From the NCBI RefSeq assembly GCF_018853465.1, contig NZ_JABBOU010000027.1:1-41870 (forward strand): 41,870 bases of DNA. Direction: 5' to 3'. This stretch comes from Acidithiobacillus montserratensis (GTDB lineage: Bacteria > Pseudomonadota > Gammaproteobacteria > Acidithiobacillales > Acidithiobacillaceae). The first letter of the stretch is position 1. Each line of letters opens with the position of its first letter. Shown piece after piece: positions 22,757 through 31,995 of the stretch. A program made the position numbers and the translations under genes. Under the pieces are notes generated by a model. The model ran no database searches, was not told where the DNA came from, and saw only the letters and a list, made by a program, of their open reading frames with translations.

Positions 22757-24865
22757 TTATTTCGACGAATCGTTACGTTGATAGGCCATGGCATTACCCA
22801 CCACCCCGCCGCTGACTGGATGGCTGTGATGACTGTCAGCAATCTGCGCTTCACGGCGATAAGCCTCTTCTTCCATCCGCTGCAATTCCGCACCAGTAAT
22901 GATGTAACCCGGATCCCCCTTGAAGGAACGGATAATCATCAACAGGATGATGGCCAACAAGGAGACAATGCACAGCCACCAGATCCGCCAGGTCAGGGCA
23001 AAGCCGAGCACGAAGGTCAGACCGCCCATGATGATGGCCACACCCGTGTTGTTGGGCATGTGGATATCGTCGTAGTGGGCGGGACGGACCTGATCAATCC
23101 CGTGCTGACGACGCCAGGCCAGTTCATCCCGCTCATTGACATGAGGAAGCACGGCAAAGTTATAAAACGGCACGGGTGAATGGGTCATCCATTCCAGAGA
23201 ACGGGAAGTTCCCCAGGCATCGGCACCCACCCGGTTTTTAGCATGATCCCGGATACTGACGTAGAGCAGGATGAAAAATGCCAATACCGAGAGGGTATAG
23301 ACGACAATACCCAGTTCCATCACGTCGAGGTAGGACTGCCAACTGGTGTTGAATACATATTCCAGACGCCGGGTCATACCCATGAAACCGAGCATGTACA
23401 TAGGCACAAACACCAGCGCCGTACCCGCCGAAAACAGCCAGAACATGGTTTTGGCCCAGAATTCATCCAGCTTGAAACCGAATACTTTCGGGAACCAGTA
23501 CAGTACCGAGCCAAAAATGGCATAGACGATGACCAGCAACATGGAGTGGAAGTGAGCGACCACAAACACACTGTTATGGACCATATAATTGATGGCAGGA
23601 ATCGCCAGCATCATACCGGTCATACCGCCGATCAGGAGCAGGAACAGCGCTCCAATCGCCCAGAGCATGGCAGCGTTGAAGGTCAGACGCCCCCGGTACA
23701 TGGTAAATGCCCAGTTAAATACCTTCACACCCGTGGGAATACCCACCAGCATGGTGGCCACGCTGAAAGCGGTGTTGACATAGGGACCTGCGCCCATGGT
23801 GAAGAAGTGATGCAACCATACCAGCCAAGAAACACCGGCAATGGCCATACTCGCCAGTACCATGGTGATGTAACCAAAGAGTGGCTTTTCGGAAAAGGTC
23901 GGGAAAATTTCCGACATCATGCCGAAGGCCGGCAGAATCACGAAATACACTTCCGGGTGACCCCAGATCCAGAACAGGTTGGTATAGAGCATCAAATTGC
24001 CGCCCATACCGGCTGTGAAGAAATGCGCGCCCAGATAGCGATCGGCAGCCACCAGCGCCAACGCCACCTGCAAGGCCGGGAAGGAAGTCAAAGCGATGAC
24101 GTTGGCCGACAGAGAAGCCCAGACAAAAATCGGCAGTTTGCCCCAGGTCATACCGGGCGCCCGCATTTTGATAACCGTCGCCAGGATGTTGATACCACCC
24201 AGGGTCGTACCCAGCGCGACCAACTGCAGGGTCCATATCCAGTAATCTACACCTACACCAGGACTGTATTGCAGCTCAAAAATCGGCGCATATTCAAACC
24301 AGCCATTGTGGGCAAAGTCACCGACAAACAGGGAAATCATGATCAGGGCAGCCGCAGCAGCCGTAATCCACAGACCCAGTGCATTCAGGTAGGGATAGGC
24401 CATGTCCCGGGCACCCACCTGAATCGGCACGATAATATTCATGAAACCCACCAGCAAAGGCGTTGCTGCCAGCAGAATCATGATCAGACCGTGAGCACTA
24501 TAGACTTGTCCGAAGTGAAAGGGCGTCAAATAACCATGCAGTGATCCAAATACTCCGGTGGAATGCGGCCCGACTGCCCAGACCTGCTGGGTGCGAATCA
24601 TCAGACCGTCAATAAAGCCCCGGAACAGCATCACCAGACCGATAATGATGTACATGACCCCGAGCTTTTTATGATCAACCGTCGTCAACCACTCTTTCCA
24701 GAGGTAGGTCCACTTACCATAGTAAGTAATCAGACCAAGAAGAATGATAGCGCCGATGACTACCGCCACGAAGAGCGGTGCCAGGATCGGATTGGCATAG
24801 GGAATCTGCGACCAGGCGAGACGCCCCAGAAGAGGGCTCCAGCCCCCAGGTAAATCTACGAGCAT
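22757..24865 (-). CDS. cyoB: Quinol oxidase subunit I (CyoB)
   Basis: A 702-residue haem-copper oxidase subunit I with an extra N-terminal and C-terminal helix set, as in bo3 enzymes. R82, D86, H117 and Q120 align with the quinol-binding R71, D75, H98 and Q101 of E. coli CyoB, and H125 with the low-spin haem ligand H106. WIWGHPEVYF carries the CuB histidine-tyrosine motif. It reduces oxygen to water using quinol and pumps protons. The ATG at 24865 is preceded by GGAGG; the in-frame TTG 15 bases upstream lies over that site. It lies just after cyoA. Confidence 0.95.
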   Translation of the reverse strand: MLVDLPGGWSPLLGRLAWSQIPYANPILAPLFVAVVIGAIILLGLITYYGKWTYLWKEWLTTVDHKKLGVMYIIIGLVMLFRGFIDGLMIRTQQVWAVGPHSTGVFGSLHGYLTPFHFGQVYSAHGLIMILLAATPLLVGFMNIIVPIQVGARDMAYPYLNALGLWITAAAAALIMISLFVGDFAHNGWFEYAPIFELQYSPGVGVDYWIWTLQLVALGTTLGGINILATVIKMRAPGMTWGKLPIFVWASLSANVIALTSFPALQVALALVAADRYLGAHFFTAGMGGNLMLYTNLFWIWGHPEVYFVILPAFGMMSEIFPTFSEKPLFGYITMVLASMAIAGVSWLVWLHHFFTMGAGPYVNTAFSVATMLVGIPTGVKVFNWAFTMYRGRLTFNAAMLWAIGALFLLLIGGMTGMMLAIPAINYMVHNSVFVVAHFHSMLLVIVYAIFGSVLYWFPKVFGFKLDEFWAKTMFWLFSAGTALVFVPMYMLGFMGMTRRLEYVFNTSWQSYLDVMELGIVVYTLSVLAFFILLYVSIRDHAKNRVGADAWGTSRSLEWMTHSPVPFYNFAVLPHVNERDELAWRRQHGIDQVRPAHYDDIHMPNNTGVAIIMGGLTFVLGFALTWRIWWLCIVSLLAIILLMIIRSFKGDPGYIITGAELQRMEEEAYRREAQIADSHHSHPVSGGVVGNAMAYQRNDSSK

Positions 24866-24880
24866 GTGATGATCCTCCAA

Positions 24881-25846
24881 TTAATCGCGATGTTCAGCGG
24901 CTTGTTTTTGCATATATTCGACCATGTTCTCCGTCATCATCGGCGGCAATGGCCAGGTTTTTCCACGCATCACTTCGGCCATGACATGATCAAACAGTCC
25001 GGGCTCCACCGCTGAGAAGTACACTACATGGTGATGTACATCGATGTATGGCTGCGCGAAACGGTTGAAGCTGGCATAGGTCATGCTGCCCGGCGCTTTC
25101 TGCACTTGTTGTACCCATTGTGAGAAGTCTCCGGCGCTGACCATTTTGGTTTTGAAGGTCATCCAGGAAGTACCGGCACCGGCAAAATCTGAAGCAATAC
25201 CCTGATATTCACCAACATGATCACTCATGAGGGCATTTTTGGTGCGCATTCCGGGCATCACGTCAATCATGCCCACCAGCTGGGGAATGAAGAAAGTGGT
25301 GGTCACGGCACTGGAAGTCAGACGGAAGAAAACCGGCGTGTGGACCGGCAGAACCAGCTCATTGGCGACAGCCATATGATATTGGGGATAGACAAACAAC
25401 CATTGCCAGTCCGTCGCAATGACATCCACTTCCACCGGATCCCCGTTGGGCTTCATGTGGTGGGTGATGACCGTTGGATTATAGGGATTGATTTCGAAAG
25501 TCCCCTTGACAGCGAAGTAGGACAGGAAACCCACAGCAATGATGGGAATACCCCAGACAAACACCTCAATGGTATTGGAATGGGACCAGTGGGGATCATA
25601 CTTGCCCCGGTTTTTACCCTTTTTGTAACGCCACATGAACCACACCACCAGCAAGGCGGTCAGGCCCACGATGGCGCCCATGATCACGACATCCACGATC
25701 ATATAAAACAAGTTGGTTTTCGCCATGATCCCCTTGGGATCGAATATCCAATAGGTGTTGCCGGCACATCCAGACAGCAGCAAAACGGGTGCCAGCGCTA
25801 CAGCGCGCCACCCATTTTTCAGCCAGTTCCTCCACTTTATTTCCAT
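24881..25846 (-). CDS. cyoA: Quinol oxidase subunit II (CyoA), lipoprotein
   Basis: A 321-residue protein with a lipoprotein signal (VLLLSGC, lipid Cys27), two helices (about 45-75 and 90-115) and a cupredoxin domain. In that domain the CuA ligands are absent: the segment TTTFFIPQLVGMIDVMPGM has no cysteines, as in quinol oxidases rather than cytochrome c oxidases. WQWLFVYPQ is the conserved aromatic region. First gene of the oxidase operon; GGGAG lies 9 bases before the ATG. Upstream is a weak sigma-54-like site and AT-rich DNA. Confidence 0.94.
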   Translation of the reverse strand: MEIKWRNWLKNGWRAVALAPVLLLSGCAGNTYWIFDPKGIMAKTNLFYMIVDVVIMGAIVGLTALLVVWFMWRYKKGKNRGKYDPHWSHSNTIEVFVWGIPIIAVGFLSYFAVKGTFEINPYNPTVITHHMKPNGDPVEVDVIATDWQWLFVYPQYHMAVANELVLPVHTPVFFRLTSSAVTTTFFIPQLVGMIDVMPGMRTKNALMSDHVGEYQGIASDFAGAGTSWMTFKTKMVSAGDFSQWVQQVQKAPGSMTYASFNRFAQPYIDVHHHVVYFSAVEPGLFDHVMAEVMRGKTWPLPPMMTENMVEYMQKQAAEHRD

Positions 25847-25913
25847 TGTGTTTTTCTCCCTGGCGGACAACGGTTGATCCGCAATAAAACGAGATAGCGG
25901 TTACTATCCAATC

Positions 25914-25929
25914 AGCTTTTTCCGCACCA
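25914..25929 (-). promoter_or_regulatory. Weak sigma-54-like site before cyoA
   Basis: Minus-strand TGGTGCGGAAAAAGCT has GG and GC at the canonical sigma-54 spacing but lacks the TT of the -12 element. It stands about 68 bases before the cyoA ATG. Listed because the sox operon downstream has a better match. Confidence 0.25.
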
Positions 25930-26398
25930 ACCGGAACACTGCGGCCGGTGAAATGAAAAATCATACAAACTTATACTTTTTATGCTAATTTGAATCTCGG
26001 GTGTAAAAGTAGTGCAGAGAAGTCTGCAAATCAATAGAACCATCCCACAAATATTTTTGGGTTAATAAAAATATCATTAGTGATGTGAATACATTTAATT
26101 TTTTATTTTTAATATAATAATAGTCTTATTTACTTATTATATATAAAAATATTTAAATTCAATAAGTTATATAAACAATTAAACATCAAATAACCTTACT
26201 ATAATGTTTAATGATTGCTTCATCAGCTTATAATTTCTTCCCGGATAAAAGCCCATTAGAATTCGTTGCAGCCATTACCCGGAACAAAAAATATATTTTT
26301 GTATTTTTAAAATATTTCGAATCGCCCGCTTGTGTCAGGCTATATTATAAAAGCACAACATTAACCTTACATAAGTTTTTAGAGATTTTCTGAACGTT
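25930..26398. other. AT-rich intergenic region between cyoA and the DJ-1 gene
   Basis: About 470 bases, extremely AT-rich from about 26050 to 26210 and again near 26290-26380, in contrast to all genes around. It holds the divergent promoters. A 60-codon frame at 26211 has no family resemblance and is not called. Confidence 0.6.
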
Positions 26399-26407
26399 TG
26401 TGATACT
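26379..26407 (+). promoter_or_regulatory. Promoter of the DJ-1/rpiA operon
   Basis: An extended -10 (TGTGATACT, 26399-26407) with a weak -35 (TTAGAG at 26379). The expected start of transcription falls at about 26414-26416, at or next to the ATG, so the mRNA may be leaderless. Confidence 0.4.
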
Positions 26408-26415
26408 CTATTCAC

Positions 26416-27153
26416 ATGTTTGATCACCCCTATATTCTTTTCCTGCTCAGTAGTGCCAGGATCCTCACCTTGCTGGATGGCACGACCGTGCCTACCGGCT
26501 TTTGGGCAGAAGAGCTGATCGTCCCCTGGCGGCGCCTCCAGCAGTCAGGCTGGACCTTATATATCGCCACTCCCGATGGGAATCTCCCGGAACTCGACCC
26601 GGACAGTCTCGATCCCATCAACCTTCAGGGCGATATTGCCAAGGCGACATGGCTGAAGGCACAAGTTTCCCGGATACCGGAGCTGAAAACGGTCCTTTTC
26701 CTGGCAGACTTGCAGGATGCACAACTGGATAAGATGCGCGGCTTATTCATACCGGGAGGCAATGGTCCCCTGGTTGATCTGGCAGCATCGTCAGAGGTGG
26801 CCCGCCTGCTCCGCCATTGCCACGATCAACACAAGGTTCTGGCCACCCTTTGTCATGGCAGTGCCGCCTTGCTGGCGGTAGATCATGCTCCTTCACCCTA
26901 TACCGCTTGCGCCCTCACCTGCTTCAGTGCTGCAGAAGAAGCAGCTACTGCACTGGCCGGCCGATGGCCTTATACTCTCGAACAACGCTTGAGAAATGCC
27001 GGATTCCTCGTTAGTGTCGGGGAATGCTGGCAAAGTCATGTGGTCAAAGGTGCAAAGTTGTTGAGCGGTCAGAATCCGGCCTCGGCGCCAGCACTGACCG
27101 AGGCCTTTATGGAAAGATTACTTATTACTGACTCACAAGGAAAAACCCAATGA
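26416..27153 (+). CDS. DJ-1/PfpI family protein
   Basis: A 245-residue protein of the DJ-1/ThiJ/PfpI superfamily, Hsp31-like by layout. TGFWAEEL near residue 27-34 supplies the conserved Glu, [14 protein letters not shown] is the oxyanion-loop region, and the nucleophile elbow is LCHGSAALL with Cys146. Family members are methylglyoxal glyoxalases (glyoxalase III), chaperones or proteases; the precise activity cannot be fixed. No ribosome binding site is visible. The stop overlaps the rpiA start (ATGA), so the two are translationally coupled. Confidence 0.85.
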   Translation: MFDHPYILFLLSSARILTLLDGTTVPTGFWAEELIVPWRRLQQSGWTLYIATPDGNLPELDPDSLDPINLQGDIAKATWLKAQVSRIPELKTVLFLADLQDAQLDKMRGLFIPGGNGPLVDLAASSEVARLLRHCHDQHKVLATLCHGSAALLAVDHAPSPYTACALTCFSAAEEAATALAGRWPYTLEQRLRNAGFLVSVGECWQSHVVKGAKLLSGQNPASAPALTEAFMERLLITDSQGKTQ

Positions 27154-27809
27154 ATGCTGATGCGCTCAAAAAAATGGCAGCCGAAGCTGCCCTCTCCTAC
27201 ATCCAGCCCGGCATGGTCGTCGGCGTTGGCACCGGCTCTACCACCAATTTTTTCATTGACGCTCTGGGTGCCGCGAAAATTCATGTAGACGGTTATGTCG
27301 CCTCCAGCATCGCCACGGAAAATCGTCTGAAAGCCCAGGGTCTGAATGTACTCGATCTCAACAGTACCGGTGATATTCCTGTTTATGTGGATGGCGCTGA
27401 CGAGGCTGACCCGCATTTTCGTCTGATCAAGGGTGGCGGTGCCGCCCTGACCCGGGAAAAAATCGTGGCCAGTGCTGCCCGATTATTTGTCTGCATTGCC
27501 GATTCCAGCAAGGACAAACCCATGCTCGGCAAATTCCCATTGCCCGTAGAAGTGCTGCCCTTTGCCCGCAGTTTTGTCGCCCGGCAACTGGTCAAACTGG
27601 GGGGAACGCCCACTCTTCGCAATGGGGTGACTACTGATAATGGCAACGTCATTATTGATGTGACGGGACTGGATTTTACCGATCCCGTGAAAATGGAGGC
27701 GGCCATCAATCTGATTCCCGGGGTGCTGGATAATGGCATTTTTGCCCATCGCCGTGCCGATGTGATGCTATTCGGCAGCCCTGATGGGGTCATCGAAAAA
27801 AAGGCCTGA
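27150..27809 (+). CDS. rpiA: Ribose-5-phosphate isomerase A
   Basis: A 219-residue RpiA of normal length. It has [13 protein letters not shown] (phosphate loop), YVDGADEAD (catalytic acid residues near 82-90), [14 protein letters not shown] and the C-terminal GSPDGV. It interconverts ribose 5-phosphate and ribulose 5-phosphate, serving the pentose phosphate pathway and, in autotrophs, regeneration in the Calvin cycle. It overlaps the DJ-1 gene by 4 bases, with AAGGA upstream of the ATG. Confidence 0.96.
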   Translation: MNADALKKMAAEAALSYIQPGMVVGVGTGSTTNFFIDALGAAKIHVDGYVASSIATENRLKAQGLNVLDLNSTGDIPVYVDGADEADPHFRLIKGGGAALTREKIVASAARLFVCIADSSKDKPMLGKFPLPVEVLPFARSFVARQLVKLGGTPTLRNGVTTDNGNVIIDVTGLDFTDPVKMEAAINLIPGVLDNGIFAHRRADVMLFGSPDGVIEKKA

Positions 27810-27900
27810 CCTGCCCATGACATGAACACCCCAGGTCCAAACATTTTTTGGGCTTGGCTTCTACCTGCTGTTTTGACGTTGCGCATGAGGAAAAGCCACT

Positions 27901-28557
27901 ATGGAAGGTGAAATCGATCATCGCAGTACCCGTCGGGATTTCACCCATGGCGAACTGCACCGACGGGATCTGAATAGTAATCCCTTTCAACAATTGGCTA
28001 CCTGGCTGGCAGCGGCGACAAGCGCGGGTAATTTTGATGCAACGGCCATGGTTTTGGCCACCGCCGATGCCTCGGGACGCCCGGATGCCCGCTATGTGCT
28101 GCTCAAGCATTTTGATGAAGCCGGACTGTGCTGGTACACCGACCAACGCAGCCAGAAAGGCCAGGAGCTGGCTGCCAATCCTTATGCCGCACTGGTATTT
28201 TACTGGCCGGAAAATGATCGGCAGGTGCGCGTCAACGGTGCCGTAGAGCCACTGGACGACGCCGCAGCAGAAAGCTATTTCCAGCAACGCCCCAGCCGCA
28301 GTCGCTATTCCGCAGCGGCTTCCATCCAGAGCCAGGTCATCGCCAGCCGCGCCGATCTGGAAGCCCGGGTGGTAGCATTACAGCAGCGCTATCCTGACGA
28401 TAATGTCCCGCGCAACCCGGCCTGGGGAGGATATCGCCTGATTCCCGAACGCTTTGAATTCTGGCAGGGGCGCCGGGATCGTCTGCATGACCGTTTTGTG
28501 TATCGGCGTTCCGAAAACCACCCTTCCGGGTGGACTATTGAACGCCTGATGCCCTGA
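27901..28557 (+). CDS. pdxH: Pyridoxine/pyridoxamine 5'-phosphate oxidase
   Basis: A 218-residue flavoprotein with the PdxH signature blocks: ARYVLLKHFDEAGLCWYTD, SQKGQELAANPYAALVFYW, RQVRVNGAVEPL, and near the end WGGYRLIPERFEFWQGRRDRLHDR. It oxidises pyridoxine or pyridoxamine 5'-phosphate to pyridoxal 5'-phosphate with FMN and oxygen. GAGGA lies 9 bases before the ATG. It converges with the small minus-strand gene at 28566. Confidence 0.96.
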   Translation: MEGEIDHRSTRRDFTHGELHRRDLNSNPFQQLATWLAAATSAGNFDATAMVLATADASGRPDARYVLLKHFDEAGLCWYTDQRSQKGQELAANPYAALVFYWPENDRQVRVNGAVEPLDDAAAESYFQQRPSRSRYSAAASIQSQVIASRADLEARVVALQQRYPDDNVPRNPAWGGYRLIPERFEFWQGRRDRLHDRFVYRRSENHPSGWTIERLMP

Positions 28558-28565
28558 GTCTGCTT

Positions 28566-28871
28566 TCAGAACACCTCAATACGCGCCTCATAATCCACCA
28601 CTATCATCCGGTAGATATCATCCCCGAGCTGCACGTGGGCAGATTGGGGAGCGCCAATGCGGATGCTGTTGCCTCCCGCCATGCTCAAGCCCGAGGGACC
28701 AAAATGTTCCTGTTCAATCAGGTCGTCCAGCAAAGCCTGTAATGCCGCTCTAGGGACCAAACAGGTATTGTCGATAATCTTGCAGGGCTTGCCCCGCTTG
28801 GTTTTGCCTTCAATGATAACGGCATCGGCACGAATGGGTGCCAAACCTTCTTCCGCTGTATTCTCAACCAT
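28566..28871 (-). CDS. Conserved-looking small protein of unknown function
   Basis: A 101-residue soluble protein (MVENTAEEGLAPIRADAVII...). There is no signal or membrane segment. IIDNTCLVPRAALQALLDDL and the C-terminal IYRMIVVDYEARIEVF look like ordered alpha/beta structure; two cysteines (KPCKI, NTCLV) are close together. I do not recognise the family. It follows leuD on the same strand with a 21-base gap, so it is probably cotranscribed with it. Confidence 0.6.
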   Translation of the reverse strand: MVENTAEEGLAPIRADAVIIEGKTKRGKPCKIIDNTCLVPRAALQALLDDLIEQEHFGPSGLSMAGGNSIRIGAPQSAHVQLGDDIYRMIVVDYEARIEVF

Positions 28872-28892
28872 TTGAACCCGATCTCCTTACAC

Positions 28893-29516
28893 TCAATCCC
28901 GAAACAACCAGGGTGCTGCTTGCCGGCGCGCTGCTTCATAAGCACGAATAGCGCCCTCATGCTCCAAGGTCAGCTGAATATCATCCAGCCCATGCAGCAA
29001 CTTGTGCTTGTGTCCGGCATCCATGGGAAAAGTATAACGGCTATCGCCCATGGTCTGCACCTCCTGGGCCGGCAAATCAATGCGCAGGCGATACCCGGAA
29101 TTGGCTGCCACTTCATGGAAAAGATGATCCACCACATCTGCGGGCAAACGAATCAACACAATCCCGTTCTGCACGCAATTGTTGGCGAATATGTCGGCAA
29201 AACTGGGGGCGATGATGGCGCGAAAACCATAATCCGCCAGTGCCCATGGCGCGTGTTCGCGACTGGAACCACAGCCGAAATTTTCCCGGGCCAGTAAAAT
29301 CCGGGCATCGGCATAAATGGGCTGATTGAGGATGAAATCGGGATTGTTGATCTGCTTTCCGTCTTTTTCCAGATAACGCCAGGCGTCAAAAAGATACTTG
29401 CCCAGTCCCTGCCGCTCAATGGTTTTCAGAAACTGCTTGGGGATGATGGCGTCTGTATCCACATTGGGACGATCCAGAGGGGCGACCAGCGCCTCTAATA
29501 CCGTAAAAGCTTCCAT
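28893..29516 (-). CDS. leuD: 3-isopropylmalate dehydratase small subunit
   Basis: A 207-residue LeuD of normal length. [20 protein letters not shown] at the N-terminus, [20 protein letters not shown], and [17 protein letters not shown] are the swivel-domain signatures. With LeuC it isomerises 2-isopropylmalate to 3-isopropylmalate in leucine synthesis. It is separated from leuC by a small ORF. Confidence 0.97.
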   Translation of the reverse strand: MEAFTVLEALVAPLDRPNVDTDAIIPKQFLKTIERQGLGKYLFDAWRYLEKDGKQINNPDFILNQPIYADARILLARENFGCGSSREHAPWALADYGFRAIIAPSFADIFANNCVQNGIVLIRLPADVVDHLFHEVAANSGYRLRIDLPAQEVQTMGDSRYTFPMDAGHKHKLLHGLDDIQLTLEHEGAIRAYEAARRQAAPWLFRD

Positions 29517-29690
29517 TTATTTCTCCATCTGTCTCTTGACGAGATATTCCACGGCGGCCACTTCTGCCGAGCAGCCCCGCAGGCTTGCAAAAATGCCAAT
29601 TTCCACCATTCCCAGACTGCACAAGCCCAAGGCCAGGCGCAGCAGCCAGGAACGGATGCGCTGTTTACTTTGTGGGCCAGTCACGAACAT
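29517..29690 (-). CDS. Small possible membrane protein between leuC and leuD
   Basis: A 57-residue frame, [20 protein letters not shown]..., with one hydrophobic helix ([20 protein letters not shown]) and a charged tail. Its first 9 codons overlap the end of leuC and its stop directly abuts the leuD start, as expected of a real operon member. A small entericidin-like gene occupies this place in some proteobacteria, but resemblance here is only positional. No strong ribosome binding site is seen. Confidence 0.4.
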   Translation of the reverse strand: MFVTGPQSKQRIRSWLLRLALGLCSLGMVEIGIFASLRGCSAEVAAVEYLVKRQMEK

Positions 29691-31077
29691 CCACAAAATG
29701 ACCGGCAATCGCCGCCGCCGCCGCCATGGCCGGGCTGACCAGATGGGTTCTGCCACCCGCGCCCTGGCGACCCTCAAAGTTGCGGTTACTGGTACTGGCA
29801 CAGCGCTCCCCCGGCTCCAGGCGATCGGCATTCATCGCCAGACACATGGAACAGCCCGGCTCCCGCCACTCAAAGCCCGCCTCCTTAAAAATCCGATCCA
29901 GCCCTTCGGCCTCGGCCTGGGCCTTGACCAGCCCGGAACCCGGTACCACCATCGCCAGCTTCACCGATGCGGCCTTATGATGCCCTTTGGCAACGGCCGC
30001 CGCCGCACGCAAATCTTCAATGCGGGCATTGGTACAGGAGCCGATAAAAACCTTGTCCAGGGTAATGGCCGACAGCGGGATATTGGCCTGCAAATCCATA
30101 TACGCCATGGCATCCGTCCAACCCTTGCGACGCACCGGATCTGCTTCCCGGGCCGGATCAGGCACCGTCGCACTGATCTCGGCCACCATTTCCGGGCTGG
30201 TTCCCCAGGTGACCTGGGGGGCAATATCCGCAGCATGGAGGCGGATTTCGGCATCAAAGTCGGCGTCCGGATCCGAATGCAATGCACTCCACGCCACCAC
30301 GGCCTGATCCCAGATGCTGCCCACCGGCGCATAGGGACGACCACGCAGGTAATCAATGGTAATGGCATCCACCCCGACCATTCCCGAGCGCGCTCCCGCT
30401 TCAATGGCCATATTGCACAGGGTCATCCGCCCTTCTACGGATAATGCCTGTACGGCCGGACCAGCAAATTCAATGGCATAACCCGTCCCGCCAGCCGTAC
30501 CCATTTTACCAATGATGGCCAGTACCATGTCCTTGGCGGTGACACCGTGACCCAGTTCGCCCTCAACCCAGACCCGCATACTTTTCGACTTGCGCGCCCA
30601 GAGGCATTGGGTGGCCAGCACATGCTCCACTTCCGTGGTACCAATCCCGAAGGCCAATGCTCCCAGGGCGCCGTGGGTGGCGGTATGGGAATCGCCACAG
30701 ACCACGGTCATACCCGGCAAGGTAAGGCCCTGTTCGGGGGCGATGACGTGGACAATCCCCTGACGCTGATCGAGCATACCGAATTCTTCAATACCAAATT
30801 CGGCGCAGTTCTGGTCCAGGGTATCCACCTGCAAGCGGGAAGTCGGATCCACAATCCCCGCCGCCCGGTCGGTGGTCGGGACATTGTGGTCCGCCGTGGC
30901 AATATTGGCATCAATCCGCCAGGCCTTGCGCCCCGCCGCACGCAAGCCGGAAAAGGCCTGGGGGCTGGTGACTTCGTGCAGCAACTGCCGGTCTATATAC
31001 AGCAATACCGCACCATCGGGCTGCGAATGCACCACATGGCTTTCCCACAATTTGTCATAAAGCGTTTTTCCTGCCAC
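29665..31077 (-). CDS. leuC: 3-isopropylmalate dehydratase large subunit
   Basis: A 470-residue LeuC beginning at GTG (product [16 protein letters not shown]). GGAGGA lies 7 bases upstream and overlaps the alternative ATG at 31095. [30 protein letters not shown] and CSMCLAMN contain the three cysteines of the 4Fe-4S cluster. It is the aconitase-family partner of LeuD in leucine synthesis. Confidence 0.96.
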   Translation of the reverse strand: MAGKTLYDKLWESHVVHSQPDGAVLLYIDRQLLHEVTSPQAFSGLRAAGRKAWRIDANIATADHNVPTTDRAAGIVDPTSRLQVDTLDQNCAEFGIEEFGMLDQRQGIVHVIAPEQGLTLPGMTVVCGDSHTATHGALGALAFGIGTTEVEHVLATQCLWARKSKSMRVWVEGELGHGVTAKDMVLAIIGKMGTAGGTGYAIEFAGPAVQALSVEGRMTLCNMAIEAGARSGMVGVDAITIDYLRGRPYAPVGSIWDQAVVAWSALHSDPDADFDAEIRLHAADIAPQVTWGTSPEMVAEISATVPDPAREADPVRRKGWTDAMAYMDLQANIPLSAITLDKVFIGSCTNARIEDLRAAAAVAKGHHKAASVKLAMVVPGSGLVKAQAEAEGLDRIFKEAGFEWREPGCSMCLAMNADRLEPGERCASTSNRNFEGRQGAGGRTHLVSPAMAAAAAIAGHFVDVRDWPTK

Positions 31078-31116
31078 TAGCCTCTCCTCCAACATCTTAC
31101 AAGCAAAGCATGTCAC

Positions 31117-31878
31117 TCATACGGGCAATGCCGTCATCCAGCATACATCCAAAGCAAAATCCCGGTTAGGCTGTACGGCAAAGTGGTCAATTACCTCCGC
31201 CGGAGCCTTGCTCCACACGCTCTGGATAGCGGCCACCCGCTCCTCCGGGCAGCGCATCCGGGCTATCCAGCTGGCAAAATCCAACGGCAGCTTCCAGGTA
31301 TCCTGATCCACAACCCGCCATCCGGCAGCCGTCAACATCCTCTGCCATTCCGAAACCCGATAATCGCGGACGTGGGAAGGATCACGCAACAACTCCACGG
31401 TCTGCAAAAAAGTGTCCCCCAGTGGATTTTCCGGTGCGAACACGTCAATAATGACACATTTTCCACCGGGATGAAGGACGCGCCGCATTTCCCGGAGGGC
31501 TGCGGGCAGATTCGCCCAGTGGTGCGCGGAAAAGCGGGTCACAATGCCATCAAAACTGCCATCCGCAAAGGGCAAGGATTCCGCCGCCTGCTGTGCAGTA
31601 TGAATATTGTTCAGCCCGCGTTGCCGGGATTGTTCAGCCACGACCCGCAACATCTCGGCAGATAAATCTACGGCAAGCACTTCTCCCACCACATCGGCCA
31701 GGGCAAAACTGGCATGTCCTGCGCCGCAACCCAGGTCCAGTATCCGCAAGGCGCCCTGTCCGGCAAATTCCTGACGAAGACGCTGAAAATCCGCACCCTG
31801 GGCATGGGCCGGACTATGCAGATAATCCGTCGCTGCCGCGCCAAACTGCCGCTCTACGAGTGTTTGCTGATGGTTCAT
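31117..31878 (-). CDS. Class I SAM-dependent methyltransferase
   Basis: A 253-residue methyltransferase. Motif I is ILDLGCGAGHASFAL (about residues 45-60), the acidic end of strand 2 is VLAVDLSAEML, and AESLPFADGSFDGIVTRFSAHHW is the UbiE/YcgJ-type post-motif. The substrate is unknown. It diverges from the XRE/MmyB-type regulator at 31996 across a 117-base gap with repeated ACTGGTAYAAT sites, suggesting that regulator controls it. The nearby leuC is a different function. Confidence 0.88.
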   Translation of the reverse strand: MNHQQTLVERQFGAAATDYLHSPAHAQGADFQRLRQEFAGQGALRILDLGCGAGHASFALADVVGEVLAVDLSAEMLRVVAEQSRQRGLNNIHTAQQAAESLPFADGSFDGIVTRFSAHHWANLPAALREMRRVLHPGGKCVIIDVFAPENPLGDTFLQTVELLRDPSHVRDYRVSEWQRMLTAAGWRVVDQDTWKLPLDFASWIARMRCPEERVAAIQSVWSKAPAEVIDHFAVQPNRDFALDVCWMTALPV

Positions 31879-31926
31879 GGTGGTGAATTCTCCGTAATGG
31901 ATGAAGAATCATACGCAGACCATCAA

Positions 31927-31960
31927 ACTGGTACAATATGATTCATTATACTGGTATAAT
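31927..31960. promoter_or_regulatory. Two ACTGGTAYAAT direct repeats between methyltransferase and regulator
   Basis: ACTGGTACAAT at 31927-31937 and ACTGGTATAAT at 31950-31960, 23 bp apart, with the TATGATTC between them matched inversely by GAATCATA at 31905. The second repeat contains a TATAAT -10 box for the regulator gene. A likely operator for the divergent pair. Confidence 0.45.
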
Positions 31961-31995
31961 GACTACTATCTTGCTGCGCAACAAGGATTCTGGTC

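Noticed and set aside
23180..24544. 454-codon plus-strand frame opposite cyoB
   Set aside because: Antisense to a clear cyoB; composition rich in His, Gln and Arg without domains.
26211..26393. 60-codon frame in the AT-rich gap
   Set aside because: No ribosome binding site and no family resemblance; it lies in promoter DNA.
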